A stretch of DNA of 64,000 nt, taken from positions 62,001 through 126,000 of the forward strand of contig ONAB01000004.1 of assembly GCA_900315705.1 (NCBI GenBank). Reading direction: 5' to 3'. How positions within the stretch are numbered: position 1 is the first letter of the stretch; every line of letters begins with the position of its first letter. This document shows positions 36,008 to 44,200 of this stretch, piece after piece. Source of the DNA: an uncultured Bacteroidales bacterium (GTDB taxonomy: Bacteria; Bacteroidota; Bacteroidia; Bacteroidales; WCHB1-69). Position numbers and translations under genes: made by a program. Below the pieces are notes generated by a model. That model did no database searches. It had not been told where the DNA came from and saw only the letters and a program-made list of their open reading frames with translations.

Positions 36008-36059
36008 GAATTAAGAATTAAGAATTGAGAATTGAGAATTGAGACTTAAGACTTGAGAC
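35998..36059. repeat. TTAAGAA / AGAATTG simple repeats after the DUF3298 gene
   Basis: TTAAGAATTAAGAATTAAG then AGAATTGAGAATTGAGA, then AGACTTAAGACTTGAGACA, running straight into modular repeat copy A. The first copies overlap the stop codon. Confidence 0.75.
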
Positions 36060-36060
36060 A

Positions 36061-36145
36061 TTCCTTGAGCAGCCCCGTAGGGGCAAGAGCTTGGTAGATC
36101 CACACAAGCGACGAAGTCGCGCAGTGTGGCGCCGTGACGAGGAGC
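36061..36145 (+). repeat. 85-bp modular intergenic repeat, copy A
   Basis: TTCCTTGAGCAGCCCCGTAG ... CACAC-AA-GCGAC-GAA-GTCGC-GCA-GTGTG ... GCCGTGACGAGGAGC. The inner part folds into a hairpin with a perfect GCGAC/GTCGC tip. It lies between convergent genes and ends one base before the tcdA stop codon. Confidence 0.85.
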
Positions 36146-36146
36146 C

Positions 36147-36884
36147 TCATACCGGCAGTCGACCCAACAACCGTCGGATGACGGCGGAGGCTGCGAAGCA
36201 ACCGAACACAGCCGGCATATAGGATATGGTGCCCACGGTGGAGAGTTTGTTGATGGATTCGTCCTGGTCGATGATGACGGCCTCCTCGGGCACGTTTTCA
36301 GCGGAGAAGACCACCTCCACGCCGTGCTTGACCCCTAATCGGTAGAGACGTTTGCGCACCGCCTTGGCCAGATGGCAGTGGTGCGACTTCGCGATATCGG
36401 CGATTTGGACCAGATGAGGGTCCATCTTGCCCCCCGCACCCATCACAGAGACCACGGGAATGGCGCGCTGCACTGTCTGGTAAATCAGATAGACCTTCGG
36501 TGATAGCGAGTCGATGGCGTCCAGCACACAGTCGTACGGGGCAGCGTCAAGGAGTTCGGAAGTGCGATCGTCACGGATAAATTCCTCTACAGTGTGCAGC
36601 TTGAGGTCAGGGTTGATATCCAACAAGCGGCGGCCCATCACCTCCACCTTGCTTTGGCCTACAGTGGAGTGCAATGCGGGCAGCTGACGGTTGATGTTGC
36701 TGGGGGCCACCTTGTCGGCATCCACGATGGTCAGTTCGCCCACGCCGGCACGGCAGAGCTGCTCGGCGGCATACGCCCCCACGCCGCCTACACCTACGAG
36801 CAGCACGTGCGCCCGCGCCAGCCGCGAGACTCCATCCTCGCCTATCAGAAGTTCTGTTCTAGTTTGCCAATCCTTTGTAGTCAT
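36147..36884 (-). CDS. tcdA: tRNA threonylcarbamoyladenosine dehydratase
   Basis: 245 aa ThiF/E1-like protein of the TcdA/CsdL type, which cyclises t6A to ct6A at tRNA position 37. Motifs: VLLVGVGGVGAYAAEQLCRAG (nucleotide-binding Gly-rich loop), DADKVAPSNINRQLPAL (conserved NRQ), DAIDSLSPKVYLI, and a C-terminal SINKLSTVGTISYMPAVFG typical of this subfamily. It is preceded by the 21-bp tandem repeats, so its 5' region consists almost entirely of repeats. Confidence 0.93.
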   Translation of the reverse strand: MTTKDWQTRTELLIGEDGVSRLARAHVLLVGVGGVGAYAAEQLCRAGVGELTIVDADKVAPSNINRQLPALHSTVGQSKVEVMGRRLLDINPDLKLHTVEEFIRDDRTSELLDAAPYDCVLDAIDSLSPKVYLIYQTVQRAIPVVSVMGAGGKMDPHLVQIADIAKSHHCHLAKAVRKRLYRLGVKHGVEVVFSAENVPEEAVIIDQDESINKLSTVGTISYMPAVFGCFAASAVIRRLLGRLPV

Positions 36885-36891
36885 TTGTTTT

Positions 36892-36975
36892 GCGATTTAC
36901 GATGTACGATTTGCGATTTACGATGTACGATTTGCGATTTACGATGTACGATTTGCGATTTACGATGTACGATTT
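36892..36975. repeat. 21-bp tandem repeat, four exact copies
   Basis: The unit is GCGATTTAC plus GATGTACGATTT, repeated four times and then cut short. It begins seven bases upstream of the tcdA start codon. The same short words (ATCGTACATCGTAAATCG) flank modular repeat copies C and F and precede the kinase gene at 13250-13290. There are no unique spacers. Confidence 0.92.
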
Positions 36976-37011
36976 GCGATTTGCGGGGCTCCTCCTCAAG
37001 GCCCCATAGTC

Positions 37012-37139
37012 TCTCCTCCTCAAGGCTCCACACTGCGCTCCTTCGTCGCTTGTGTGGGGTTACTGGGATTTTGTCCCAATAACTACCCCGCCCTTCGGGC
37101 ACCCCTTCTAAAAGAAGGGGAATGGACTGCTCAAGGAAA
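37012..37139 (-). repeat. 85-bp modular intergenic repeat, copy B (interrupted)
   Basis: CTCCTCCTCAAGGCTCCACA ... TTACTGGGATTTTGTCCC (to 37077), then a 49-base double-hairpin element, then CTGCTCAAGGAAAG. Other copies read GTCCCTTCGGGGCTGCTCAA at this point, so about seven bases (TTCGGGG) have been replaced by the inserted element. AGTCTCAAGTCTAAAG repeats follow. Confidence 0.85.
37078..37126 (-). repeat. Solitary double-hairpin repeat (third copy of the DUF559-unit end)
   Basis: On the minus strand: CCCCTTCT-TT-AGAAGGGG, then GCCC-GAA-GGGC, then GGGGTAGT. It matches both ends of the unit at 21738-22341 and has no gene of its own. It is embedded in modular repeat copy B. Confidence 0.88.
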
Positions 37140-37156
37140 GTCTCAAGTCTAAAGTC

Positions 37157-38032
37157 TTACGTCTCAAGTCTCCATTCCTGAAACTCCCGCTTAAACCACG
37201 TCAATTGCCGTTTGGCATAGCGCCGTGTGTGCGTCTTGATATCCTCCACGGCCTGTTCAAGGGAACATTTCCCGTCAAAATAGTCGAACAGTTCCTTATA
37301 GCCCACCGTGTTGAGGGCGTTGAGGTCCCTGTAAGGGTAAAGCGAGCGCGCCTCTTCGAGCAGTCCCTGCTCCATCATCTGGTCCACGCGGCGGGCGATG
37401 CGGTCGAAGAGCACCTCGCGGGGCCGGTTGAGGTAGTATTTCTCGATGTTAAAGTTGCGTTCCTTAGGGCGGGCCTGCATAAACGAGGAGTAGGGTTTGC
37501 CCATCTGGAGGGAGACTTCCAGGGCGCGGCACATCCGTTTGTGGTCGTTGGGGTTCACCACAGCGGCATACTCCGGGTCAAGGAGCTGGAGCTGGGCACG
37601 AAGGGCTTCAATACCGTTGTGCTCATAGAGGTTGTGCACATAGGCACGGGTGTCGGGGTCCGGGTCGGGCAGCTCGTCGATGCCCTTGCAGACGGCGTCG
37701 ATATATTGCGGACTGCCGCCGGTCATCACCACGACGGGATGGGATAAAAAAAGCGTCTCTAAAAGTTCAAGCACCTGGTGCTCGAACATAGAGACGTTGT
37801 AGTAGTCGTGAATAGAGAGCGTTCCCACAAAATAGTGGGGCACGCGAGCCAGTTCCTGCGGCGTCGGGCGGGCCGTGCCGATGCTCATCTCCCGGAACAT
37901 CTGGCGGGAGTCGGCGGAGATGATGACGGTGTGGAGCCGTTCCGCGAGGCCGAGGGTGTATTCCGTCTTGCCCACCGCGGTCGGGCCGGTGACGACCAGC
38001 AGGGTGCGATCCTTAAAAGTCTTGCATTTCAT
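37157..38032 (-). CDS. miaA: tRNA dimethylallyltransferase
   Basis: 291 aa. MiaA adds the dimethylallyl group to A37 of tRNAs reading U-starting codons. VVTGPTAVGKTEYTLGLAE is the P-loop, VIISADSRQMFREMSIGTARP the DSRQ block, and VVMTGGSPQYIDAVCKGID and RDLNALNTVGYKELFDYFDG are further conserved segments. Its first 20 bases overlap the end of the upstream gene, so translation is probably coupled. Confidence 0.97.
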   Translation of the reverse strand: MKCKTFKDRTLLVVTGPTAVGKTEYTLGLAERLHTVIISADSRQMFREMSIGTARPTPQELARVPHYFVGTLSIHDYYNVSMFEHQVLELLETLFLSHPVVVMTGGSPQYIDAVCKGIDELPDPDPDTRAYVHNLYEHNGIEALRAQLQLLDPEYAAVVNPNDHKRMCRALEVSLQMGKPYSSFMQARPKERNFNIEKYYLNRPREVLFDRIARRVDQMMEQGLLEEARSLYPYRDLNALNTVGYKELFDYFDGKCSLEQAVEDIKTHTRRYAKRQLTWFKREFQEWRLET

Positions 38033-38609
38033 TCAGGTCGCTGAAGTCGTCCATATCGTAGCCGTCGCCAAACAGTTCATCCACCTCAGGTTCTTCATCC
38101 TCCTCTTCCAGGTCGAGGTCCAAGTCGCCGGTTCCGGGCAGGTCGTTGGCCACGGGGGCAGGCATCTCCATCTTCTTGTAAGTACAGCGAGGGAAGCCCG
38201 TGGGATCATCGGTCTGGAGGACCTTTTGCAGCTCTATGTAGAACACTTTGGGGTTCATAAAGTCGTATTCGTACATAATGTGCTGGTGGGGGTCGGTGAT
38301 GAAGTCTTTGAGCACAGCGTCGGCCATCACAAAGGTGGGCAGGTTCGTCTTGGTGCTGAACTCGTCCTCATCATCATACTCCGGCACCTCGTTCTCGTCC
38401 CCCTCGGAGATGTCCATCAAGGTGATTTCCTTCTGCTTGTTCCATTTGGGGTCGCAGATGGAGAAGGCTGCGAACTCGTTTCCTTTCAACCCGATGCATT
38501 CGTACAGCAAGTGGTGGAAGGACTCGAAGTTGTCATTGGCGAGGATTTCCACGTCACGCACGAAATCCTCCACTTCGTCGTAATAGACTCTGAACTTGTA
38601 GTAATACAT
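38013..38609 (-). CDS. PRiA4-ORF3-like acidic protein
   Basis: 198 aa resembling the plasmid pRiA4b ORF-3 family (PF07929, sometimes labelled IS1096 TnpR passenger): YYYKFRVYYDEVEDFVRDVEI, NFESFHHLLYECIG, HIMYEYDFMNPKVFYIEL. The last 45 residues are extremely acidic (LDLDLEEEDEEPEVDELFGD). No transposase or ends are near, so the name's mobile-element association does not apply. Function unknown; it overlaps miaA by 20 bases. Confidence 0.78.
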   Translation of the reverse strand: MYYYKFRVYYDEVEDFVRDVEILANDNFESFHHLLYECIGLKGNEFAAFSICDPKWNKQKEITLMDISEGDENEVPEYDDEDEFSTKTNLPTFVMADAVLKDFITDPHQHIMYEYDFMNPKVFYIELQKVLQTDDPTGFPRCTYKKMEMPAPVANDLPGTGDLDLDLEEEDEEPEVDELFGDGYDMDDFSDLNEMQDF

Positions 38610-38654
38610 AGCGATGAATGGTTTGGTGGATATTTTGGGGAATGGGCCCGGGTG

Positions 38655-39386
38655 TTACTCTGCCTCGGGCTCTTCCGGTTCTTCCATATTATGATAGACG
38701 TTGGTGACATCCTCGTCCTCGTTGATCTTGTCGAGCAGGAGGTTCACCTCGGCGCGTTCCTCATCGGAAAGGGCCTTGAGTTCTTTGGGAATACGGTCCA
38801 TCTTGAAGCTCTTGATCTCGTAGTTGTTGTCTTCCAAAAACTTCTGGATGGGTCCGAAAGCCTGGAACTCGGCCATCACGATGATTTCCTCGTCGTCGGC
38901 ATCAATCTCGGCATCGAAGTCCATCATCGCGAGTTCAAACTCCTCGATATCGATTTCGGGGGTGCGGGCAACAGTGAAGATGCACTTGTGGTCGAAGAGG
39001 AAGTCGAGCATACCGGAGGTGCCGAGTGAGCCACCGAACTTGTTGAAGTAGCTACGCACGTTGGCGACGGTGCGCTGGTTGTTGTCGGTGGCAGCCTCAA
39101 TCATAATGGCGATGCCGTGAGGTCCGCGACCTTCATAGACCATCTCCTTGTAGTCGGATTGGTCCTTCTCGAAGGCGCGTTTGATGGCGCGATCGATGTT
39201 GTCCTTCGGCATATTCTCGTTGCGGGCCGTCTGGATGAGCAGACGGAGCTTGGAGTTCTGGTTGGGGTCGGGACCGCCGGCCTTGGCGGCCATCGTGATT
39301 TCCTTGCCGATACGGGTGAACGTACGGGCCAAATATGCATTGCGCTTGAAGATTCTTGCCTTGCGGTATTCAAAAGCTCTTCCCAT
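38655..39386 (-). CDS. yebC: YebC/PmpR family protein (regulator / translation factor)
   Basis: 243 aa, full length. Starts MGRAFEYRKARIFKRNAYLA; AAKAGGPDPNQNSKLRLLIQ and ARNENMPKDNIDRAIKRA are the family signature, followed by YEGRGPHGIAIMIEAATDN. YebC proteins were described as transcription regulators and more recently as factors helping ribosomes through proline stretches; which applies here is unknown. Its promoter is the best consensus match in the window (39496-39526). Confidence 0.95.
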   Translation of the reverse strand: MGRAFEYRKARIFKRNAYLARTFTRIGKEITMAAKAGGPDPNQNSKLRLLIQTARNENMPKDNIDRAIKRAFEKDQSDYKEMVYEGRGPHGIAIMIEAATDNNQRTVANVRSYFNKFGGSLGTSGMLDFLFDHKCIFTVARTPEIDIEEFELAMMDFDAEIDADDEEIIVMAEFQAFGPIQKFLEDNNYEIKSFKMDRIPKELKALSDEERAEVNLLLDKINEDEDVTNVYHNMEEPEEPEAE

Positions 39387-39495
39387 AGTATTTCAGTTGT
39401 TTTGTTAAGATTTAAGGTATTTGAATAACAGTCACGGGCGGATTGTTGGAGTTGTCCGCGGACGGGCATCCCGACAACACACCCTCAAACGGCGG

Positions 39496-39526
39496 CAAAA
39501 ATACAAAAAAGCATTCAGTCTTGCAA
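39496..39526 (-). promoter_or_regulatory. Complete Bacteroidota promoter for yebC
   Basis: Minus strand: TTG (39526-39524), 20 bases, then TATTTTTG (39503-39496). Both the -33 and -7 elements match the Bacteroidota consensus with the right spacing. It lies about 110 bases upstream of the ATG. Confidence 0.7.
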
Positions 39527-39580
39527 CAGAACTTTCATTTTTTATTTCAACAAAGGAATGTTGTTTATGACTTGACACTT

Positions 39581-39666
39581 TTCCTTGAGCAGCCCCGTTA
39601 GGAGCAAGAGCTTGGTAGATAACCCCACACAAGCGACGAAGTCGCGCAGTGTGGTGCCGTGAGGAG
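39581..39666 (+). repeat. 85-bp modular intergenic repeat, copy C
   Basis: TTCCTTGAGCAGCCCCGTTA ... CACAC-AA-GCGAC-GAA-GTCGC-GCA-GTGTG ... GCCGTGAGGAGA, followed by CCGTAAATCGCAAATCGCAA-type repeats to 39713. It is the only copy lying between divergent genes, and it is positioned between their two promoters. Confidence 0.85.
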
Positions 39667-39745
39667 ATGCCCCCGTAAATCGCAAATCGCAAATCGTAAA
39701 TCGTACACCGCACATCTTTGCAACCAAATTGCAAGAATTTCAGGA

Positions 39746-39753
39746 TATTTTTG
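39746..39753 (+). promoter_or_regulatory. Bacteroidota -7 box upstream of the Cu/Zn permease
   Basis: TATTTTTG on the plus strand, 51 bases before the ATG at 39805. Confidence 0.5.
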
Positions 39754-39804
39754 CCGCGTCAAAAGAAGACAGGAAAATTTTGGAAACAATAAAATATTAA
39801 TAAT

Positions 39805-41205
39805 ATGTGGCAATATATTGAAAACTACTGGGACGCCCTGGTCATTATGATGGCCGAAATGGCTCCCTACCTGCTTTTGGGGTTCTTCTTTGCCGGACTG
39901 CTCCGGGCATTTGTCCCCAAGACCATCTACAACAAACATCTCGCCCCGCGCAATATGAAAAGCGTGATCAAGGCGGCGGCTCTGGGCATTCCCCTGCCGC
40001 TCTGCTCGTGCGGGGTGATACCCACCACGGTGAGCCTCCGCAAGGAGGGCGCCTCCCACGGGGCCTGCACCAGCTTCCTGATCGCCACCCCGCAGACGGG
40101 CGTGGACTCCATCGCGGCCACCTACTCGCTGATGGGGCTTCCCTTCGCTATCATCCGCCCCGTCGCGGCCCTCTTCACGGCCCTTTTCGGCGGCTGGATG
40201 GTCAACCGGTTCGCCCACGACGACGAGCAGCACTCCGCCGACGCCGTCCATAACGGGGAACACGAATCCGACTGCTGCTGCCACTCCCACGAACACAAAC
40301 ACGAGCATCATCATCACGAACACGATGATGATGACGACGGCTGTCACTGCGGATGCCATCACGAGGAGATTCCGGAGGACACCTTCTGGGGCAAGTTCAA
40401 AGGGTCGATGCGGTACGCCTTTGTGGAGATGCTGCAAGATGTGGGCAAATGGCTGGTCATAGGCCTGCTCATCGCCGCGCTCATCACGGTGGCGGTGCCC
40501 AATGAGTGGCTGGCCGCCCTGCACAACTACAAGCTGCTCAATATGCTCATCGTGCTGGCCATCTCCATCCCGATGTACGTATGCGCCACCGGCAGCATCC
40601 CCATCGCTGTCTCGCTGATGGCCAAGGGGCTCACGCCTGGCGCGGCCCTGGTATTGCTGATGGCCGGCCCCGCCGTGAACAGCGCCTCTATGCTTGTCAT
40701 TGGCAAGGTGTTCGGCAAACGGACCTTCTGGCTTTACCTGCTCTCCATCATCATCGGCGCCGTCCTCTTCGGGCTGGGCATCGACTACCTCCTACCCGCC
40801 TCCTGGTTCGAGGTCGGCAGCGCCATCGCTTCAGATGCCCACTGCGCCCACTGCCTCAGTGTCTGGGACTGGATTTTCCTCGGCATTTTCATCTTACTGC
40901 TTATCAACGCATTCCTCCAACAATGGCATCATTCTTATCAAATAAAAAAGAACCATCAAAAATCAATAGAAATGAAAGACGAAAACAACCAAAACGAAAC
41001 CATCCACACCCAATACAAGATTGAGGGGATGAGCTGCAACCATTGCAAAGCCAACGTGGAAAAGTGTATCTCCCAGATTCCCGGTGTGGAATCCGTGAAT
41101 GTGGACTTGGCCAAAGGTATTGCCTATGTGGAAGGCCAACACGATCCACAAACCCTGATGAGAGCAATCTCGGACATCGGCTTTACCGCCAGTCCGGCAG
41201 TGTGA
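39805..41205 (+). CDS. SO_0444-type Cu/Zn efflux permease with fused HMA domain
   Basis: 466 aa. Two blocks of membrane helices (10-125 and 215-375) belong to the DUF318/SO_0444 permease family; GIPLPLCSCGVIPTTVSLRK (about 63-82, CSCG motif) and CATGSIPIAVSLMAKG are the hallmark repeats. Between them, residues about 145-190 form a His/Asp/Cys-rich metal-binding loop (HSHEHKHEHHHHEHDDDDDG). After a short linker, residues about 398-466 are a heavy-metal-associated domain (KIEGMSCNHCKANVEKCI, Cys-x-x-Cys). It is predicted to export copper or zinc from the cytosol. An in-frame ATG at 40972 just before the HMA domain could allow a separate chaperone; that is speculation. Confidence 0.9.
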   Translation: MWQYIENYWDALVIMMAEMAPYLLLGFFFAGLLRAFVPKTIYNKHLAPRNMKSVIKAAALGIPLPLCSCGVIPTTVSLRKEGASHGACTSFLIATPQTGVDSIAATYSLMGLPFAIIRPVAALFTALFGGWMVNRFAHDDEQHSADAVHNGEHESDCCCHSHEHKHEHHHHEHDDDDDGCHCGCHHEEIPEDTFWGKFKGSMRYAFVEMLQDVGKWLVIGLLIAALITVAVPNEWLAALHNYKLLNMLIVLAISIPMYVCATGSIPIAVSLMAKGLTPGAALVLLMAGPAVNSASMLVIGKVFGKRTFWLYLLSIIIGAVLFGLGIDYLLPASWFEVGSAIASDAHCAHCLSVWDWIFLGIFILLLINAFLQQWHHSYQIKKNHQKSIEMKDENNQNETIHTQYKIEGMSCNHCKANVEKCISQIPGVESVNVDLAKGIAYVEGQHDPQTLMRAISDIGFTASPAV

Positions 41206-41222
41206 TTTCAAAAAAAATTTCG

Positions 41223-41230
41223 TATTTTTG
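41223..41230 (+). promoter_or_regulatory. Bacteroidota -7 box upstream of the glycogen gene
   Basis: TATTTTTG on the plus strand, 26 bases before the ATG at 41257, in the short gap after the permease gene. Confidence 0.5.
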
Positions 41231-41256
41231 CGGCCTTAAAAACCTAACCTGTATCT

Positions 41257-44200
41257 ATGAGTGCTGATTACATTTTCGAGACCGCCTGGGAAATTTGCAA
41301 CAAAGTAGGCGGCATTTATACCGTATTGTCAACCAAGGCCGCCACAGTGGTCAAACAATACCACGACCACTACCTCTGCGTGGGTCCTGACATCTCCAAG
41401 GAACACAATGATGACTTCATCGAGGACCAGGAACTTTACCGCAACTGGCGCGAGACCGCCCTGCAAGAGGGGCTGAAGGTGCGCGTGGGGCGCTGGGACA
41501 TCTGCGGCTCGCCCGTGGTGATCCTCGTCGATTTCACCCCCTTCTTCGAGAAGAAGAACGACATCCTCACCCAGTTCTGGCTCTCCTACCAGCTGGACTC
41601 CATTTCCGGGCAGTGGGACTACATCGAGCCGGCCCTCTTCGGTTACGCCGCCGGCCGTGTCATCGAGAGTTTCTACAACTACTACTGCAACTCGATGGAC
41701 AAGATCATCGCCCATTTCCACGAGTGGATGACGGGCACGGGCATTCTGCACCTCAAGCGCACGGCGCCGCAGATCGCCACCGTGTTCACCACCCACGCCA
41801 CCGTGCTGGGGCGCTGCATCGCCGGCAACGGCCTGCCCCTGTACGGCAATATGAAACAGTACGACCCCTCCGGCACTGCCCGCCGCTTCGGCGTCCAGTC
41901 GAAATACTCCCTGGAGTCGCTCTCCGCGCAGCACGCTGACGCCTACACGACCGTCAGCGACATCACCAACCGTGAGTGCGAGGCCTTCTTCTGCAAGCCC
42001 GCCGACGTGATCACCATCAACGGATTTGAGAACGGCTTTGTGCCCAGCGGCGACGAATATGTCAACAAGCGCGCCAACGCCCGCAAAACGCTCCTCCACG
42101 TGGCCTCCTCGCTGATGCAACAGACGCTGCCCGATGACGCCCTCCTGGTGGTCAACAGCGGCCGCTACGAGTTCAAGAACAAGGGCATTGACGTATTTAT
42201 CCGCAGTCTGGCCCACCTCTCCGAGCAGAACCCCACCCGCACCATCGTGGCCTTCATCACTGTGCCTGCGGGCAACAGCGGCAAGCGCGAAGAACTGCTC
42301 CGCAAGATGCAGGAGCCCGTCGGCGACAAGCCCGTGACCGGCGACTTTGCCACCCACGTGCTGCACGACCCCTTCAACGATCCCATCATCCGGGCCCTCC
42401 ACGAGAACCACCTCGTCAACGCCCCTGAACAGAAGGTGAAAGTGGTGTTCGTGCCCGTCTATCTCGATGGCGAGGACGGCATCTTCAACCTTTCTTACTA
42501 CGACCTGCTCATCGGCTTCGACCTGAGCGTGTTCCCCTCCTACTACGAGCCGTGGGGCTACACCCCGCTGGAGAGCATCGCCTTCGGCGTGCCCACCGTC
42601 ACCACCTCGCTGGCCGGATTCGGGCTTTGGGTGCGCGACCATTTCAAAGACCAGCAGAGCGTCTGCGTGGTGGAACGCACTGACAACAATGACGACGACG
42701 TCGTCAGCCACATTGCCGAGGCCATCGCCTTCTACAGCAACTGCGACGCCGCCACCAAACACGCCATCGACGAGAACGCCACCCTGATGGCCCAGGAAGC
42801 CCTTTGGAGCAGACTTTACGACAACTATCTCAAGACATACGACATAGCCCTTAGCAAGAGCGACCAGCGTTATGAGCTCTATCAGAACAAGACCTCCAAC
42901 GTGGGCCGCATCGTGGAACACACCAGCCGCGACCTGCCCGAATGGCACCGCATCTCCATCAAATCGCACCTACCCGACACCCTTGAGAAACTCGAACTTC
43001 TCTCCGAAAACGTCTGGTGGAGTTGGACCTTTGAGGCCCGCGAGCTCTTTGAGGAGATTGCCGGTCCCACCCTCTGGAAACAGTGCAACGAGAATCCTGT
43101 GCACCTTCTCCAGATGCTGCCGCTCGACCGTCTCGAGAACTTCGCCCACAACGAGGACTATATCGCCAAGCTGAACATCGTCTATGAGCGTTTCCGTGCT
43201 TATATGGACACGCCCTGCACACGCCCCGAGAAGCGCATCGCCTACTTCAGTATGGAGTTCGGCATCACCAACGAGCTGAAGATTTTCTCCGGCGGCTTGG
43301 GAATGCTGGCCGGCGACTACCTCAAGGAGGCTTCCGACTGCAACGTCAATATGTTGGGTGTCGGACTCTTGTACCGTTATGGCTACTTCACCCAGCAAAT
43401 CTCGGCCCGCGGCGAGCAGGTGAACCTGTACCCGCCACAAAGTTTCTCCAAACTGCCCATCAAGCCTTTGAAAGATGAGAACGGCGACTGGCTGAAGATC
43501 AGTCTGGCCCTGCCTGGGCGCAACCTCTACGCCCGCATCTGGCGCGTGGACGTGGGGCGCATTCCCCTCTACCTGCTCGACACCGACTTTGACGAGAACT
43601 GGCAAGAGGACCGCGGCGTCACCGCCACCCTTTACGGCGGCGACCAGGAGAACCGTCTCAAGCAGGAACTGTTGCTCGGCATAGGCGGTATCCGTATGCT
43701 GAATCTCATTGGGGAGAAGCCCTCCCTGTACCATCTCAATGAAGGCCACGCCGCCTTCCTGAACCTGGAGCGCGTGTATGACATTATGCAGAACGAGCAC
43801 GTCAATATGTCCATCGCCATTGAGTTGGTGAAGGCCTCCTCCCTGTACACCACGCACACGCCGGTGCCTGCCGGCCACGACGCTTTCAGCGAGGACCTGA
43901 TGCGCACCTACTTCGCCTCCTACCCTGCCCGCTACAACATCACGTGGGAAACCTTTATGGGCTTCGGGCGCAAGCGCGACGACTACACCAGCGACAAGTT
44001 CTCGATGAGCATCCTGGCCTGCCATCTCTCGCAGGAGGTGAACGGCGTGAGCCGCATCCACGGCCGCGTGTCGCAGGAGATGTTCGCCGACCTTTATGAA
44101 GGCCGTTTCGCCGAAGAATCGCACATCGGCTATGTCACCAACGGCGTGCACTACCCCACTTGGGCCCACAAGCGCTGGCAGGAACTGCATCGCGACACCT

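Noticed and set aside
36892..36975. CRISPR-like array
   Set aside because: Four 21-bp copies are directly adjacent with no unique spacers, and no cas genes are in the window.
38013..38609. Mobile element suggested by the PRiA4/TnpR-passenger family name
   Set aside because: No transposase, terminal repeats or plasmid genes nearby; the gene overlaps miaA in a housekeeping operon.
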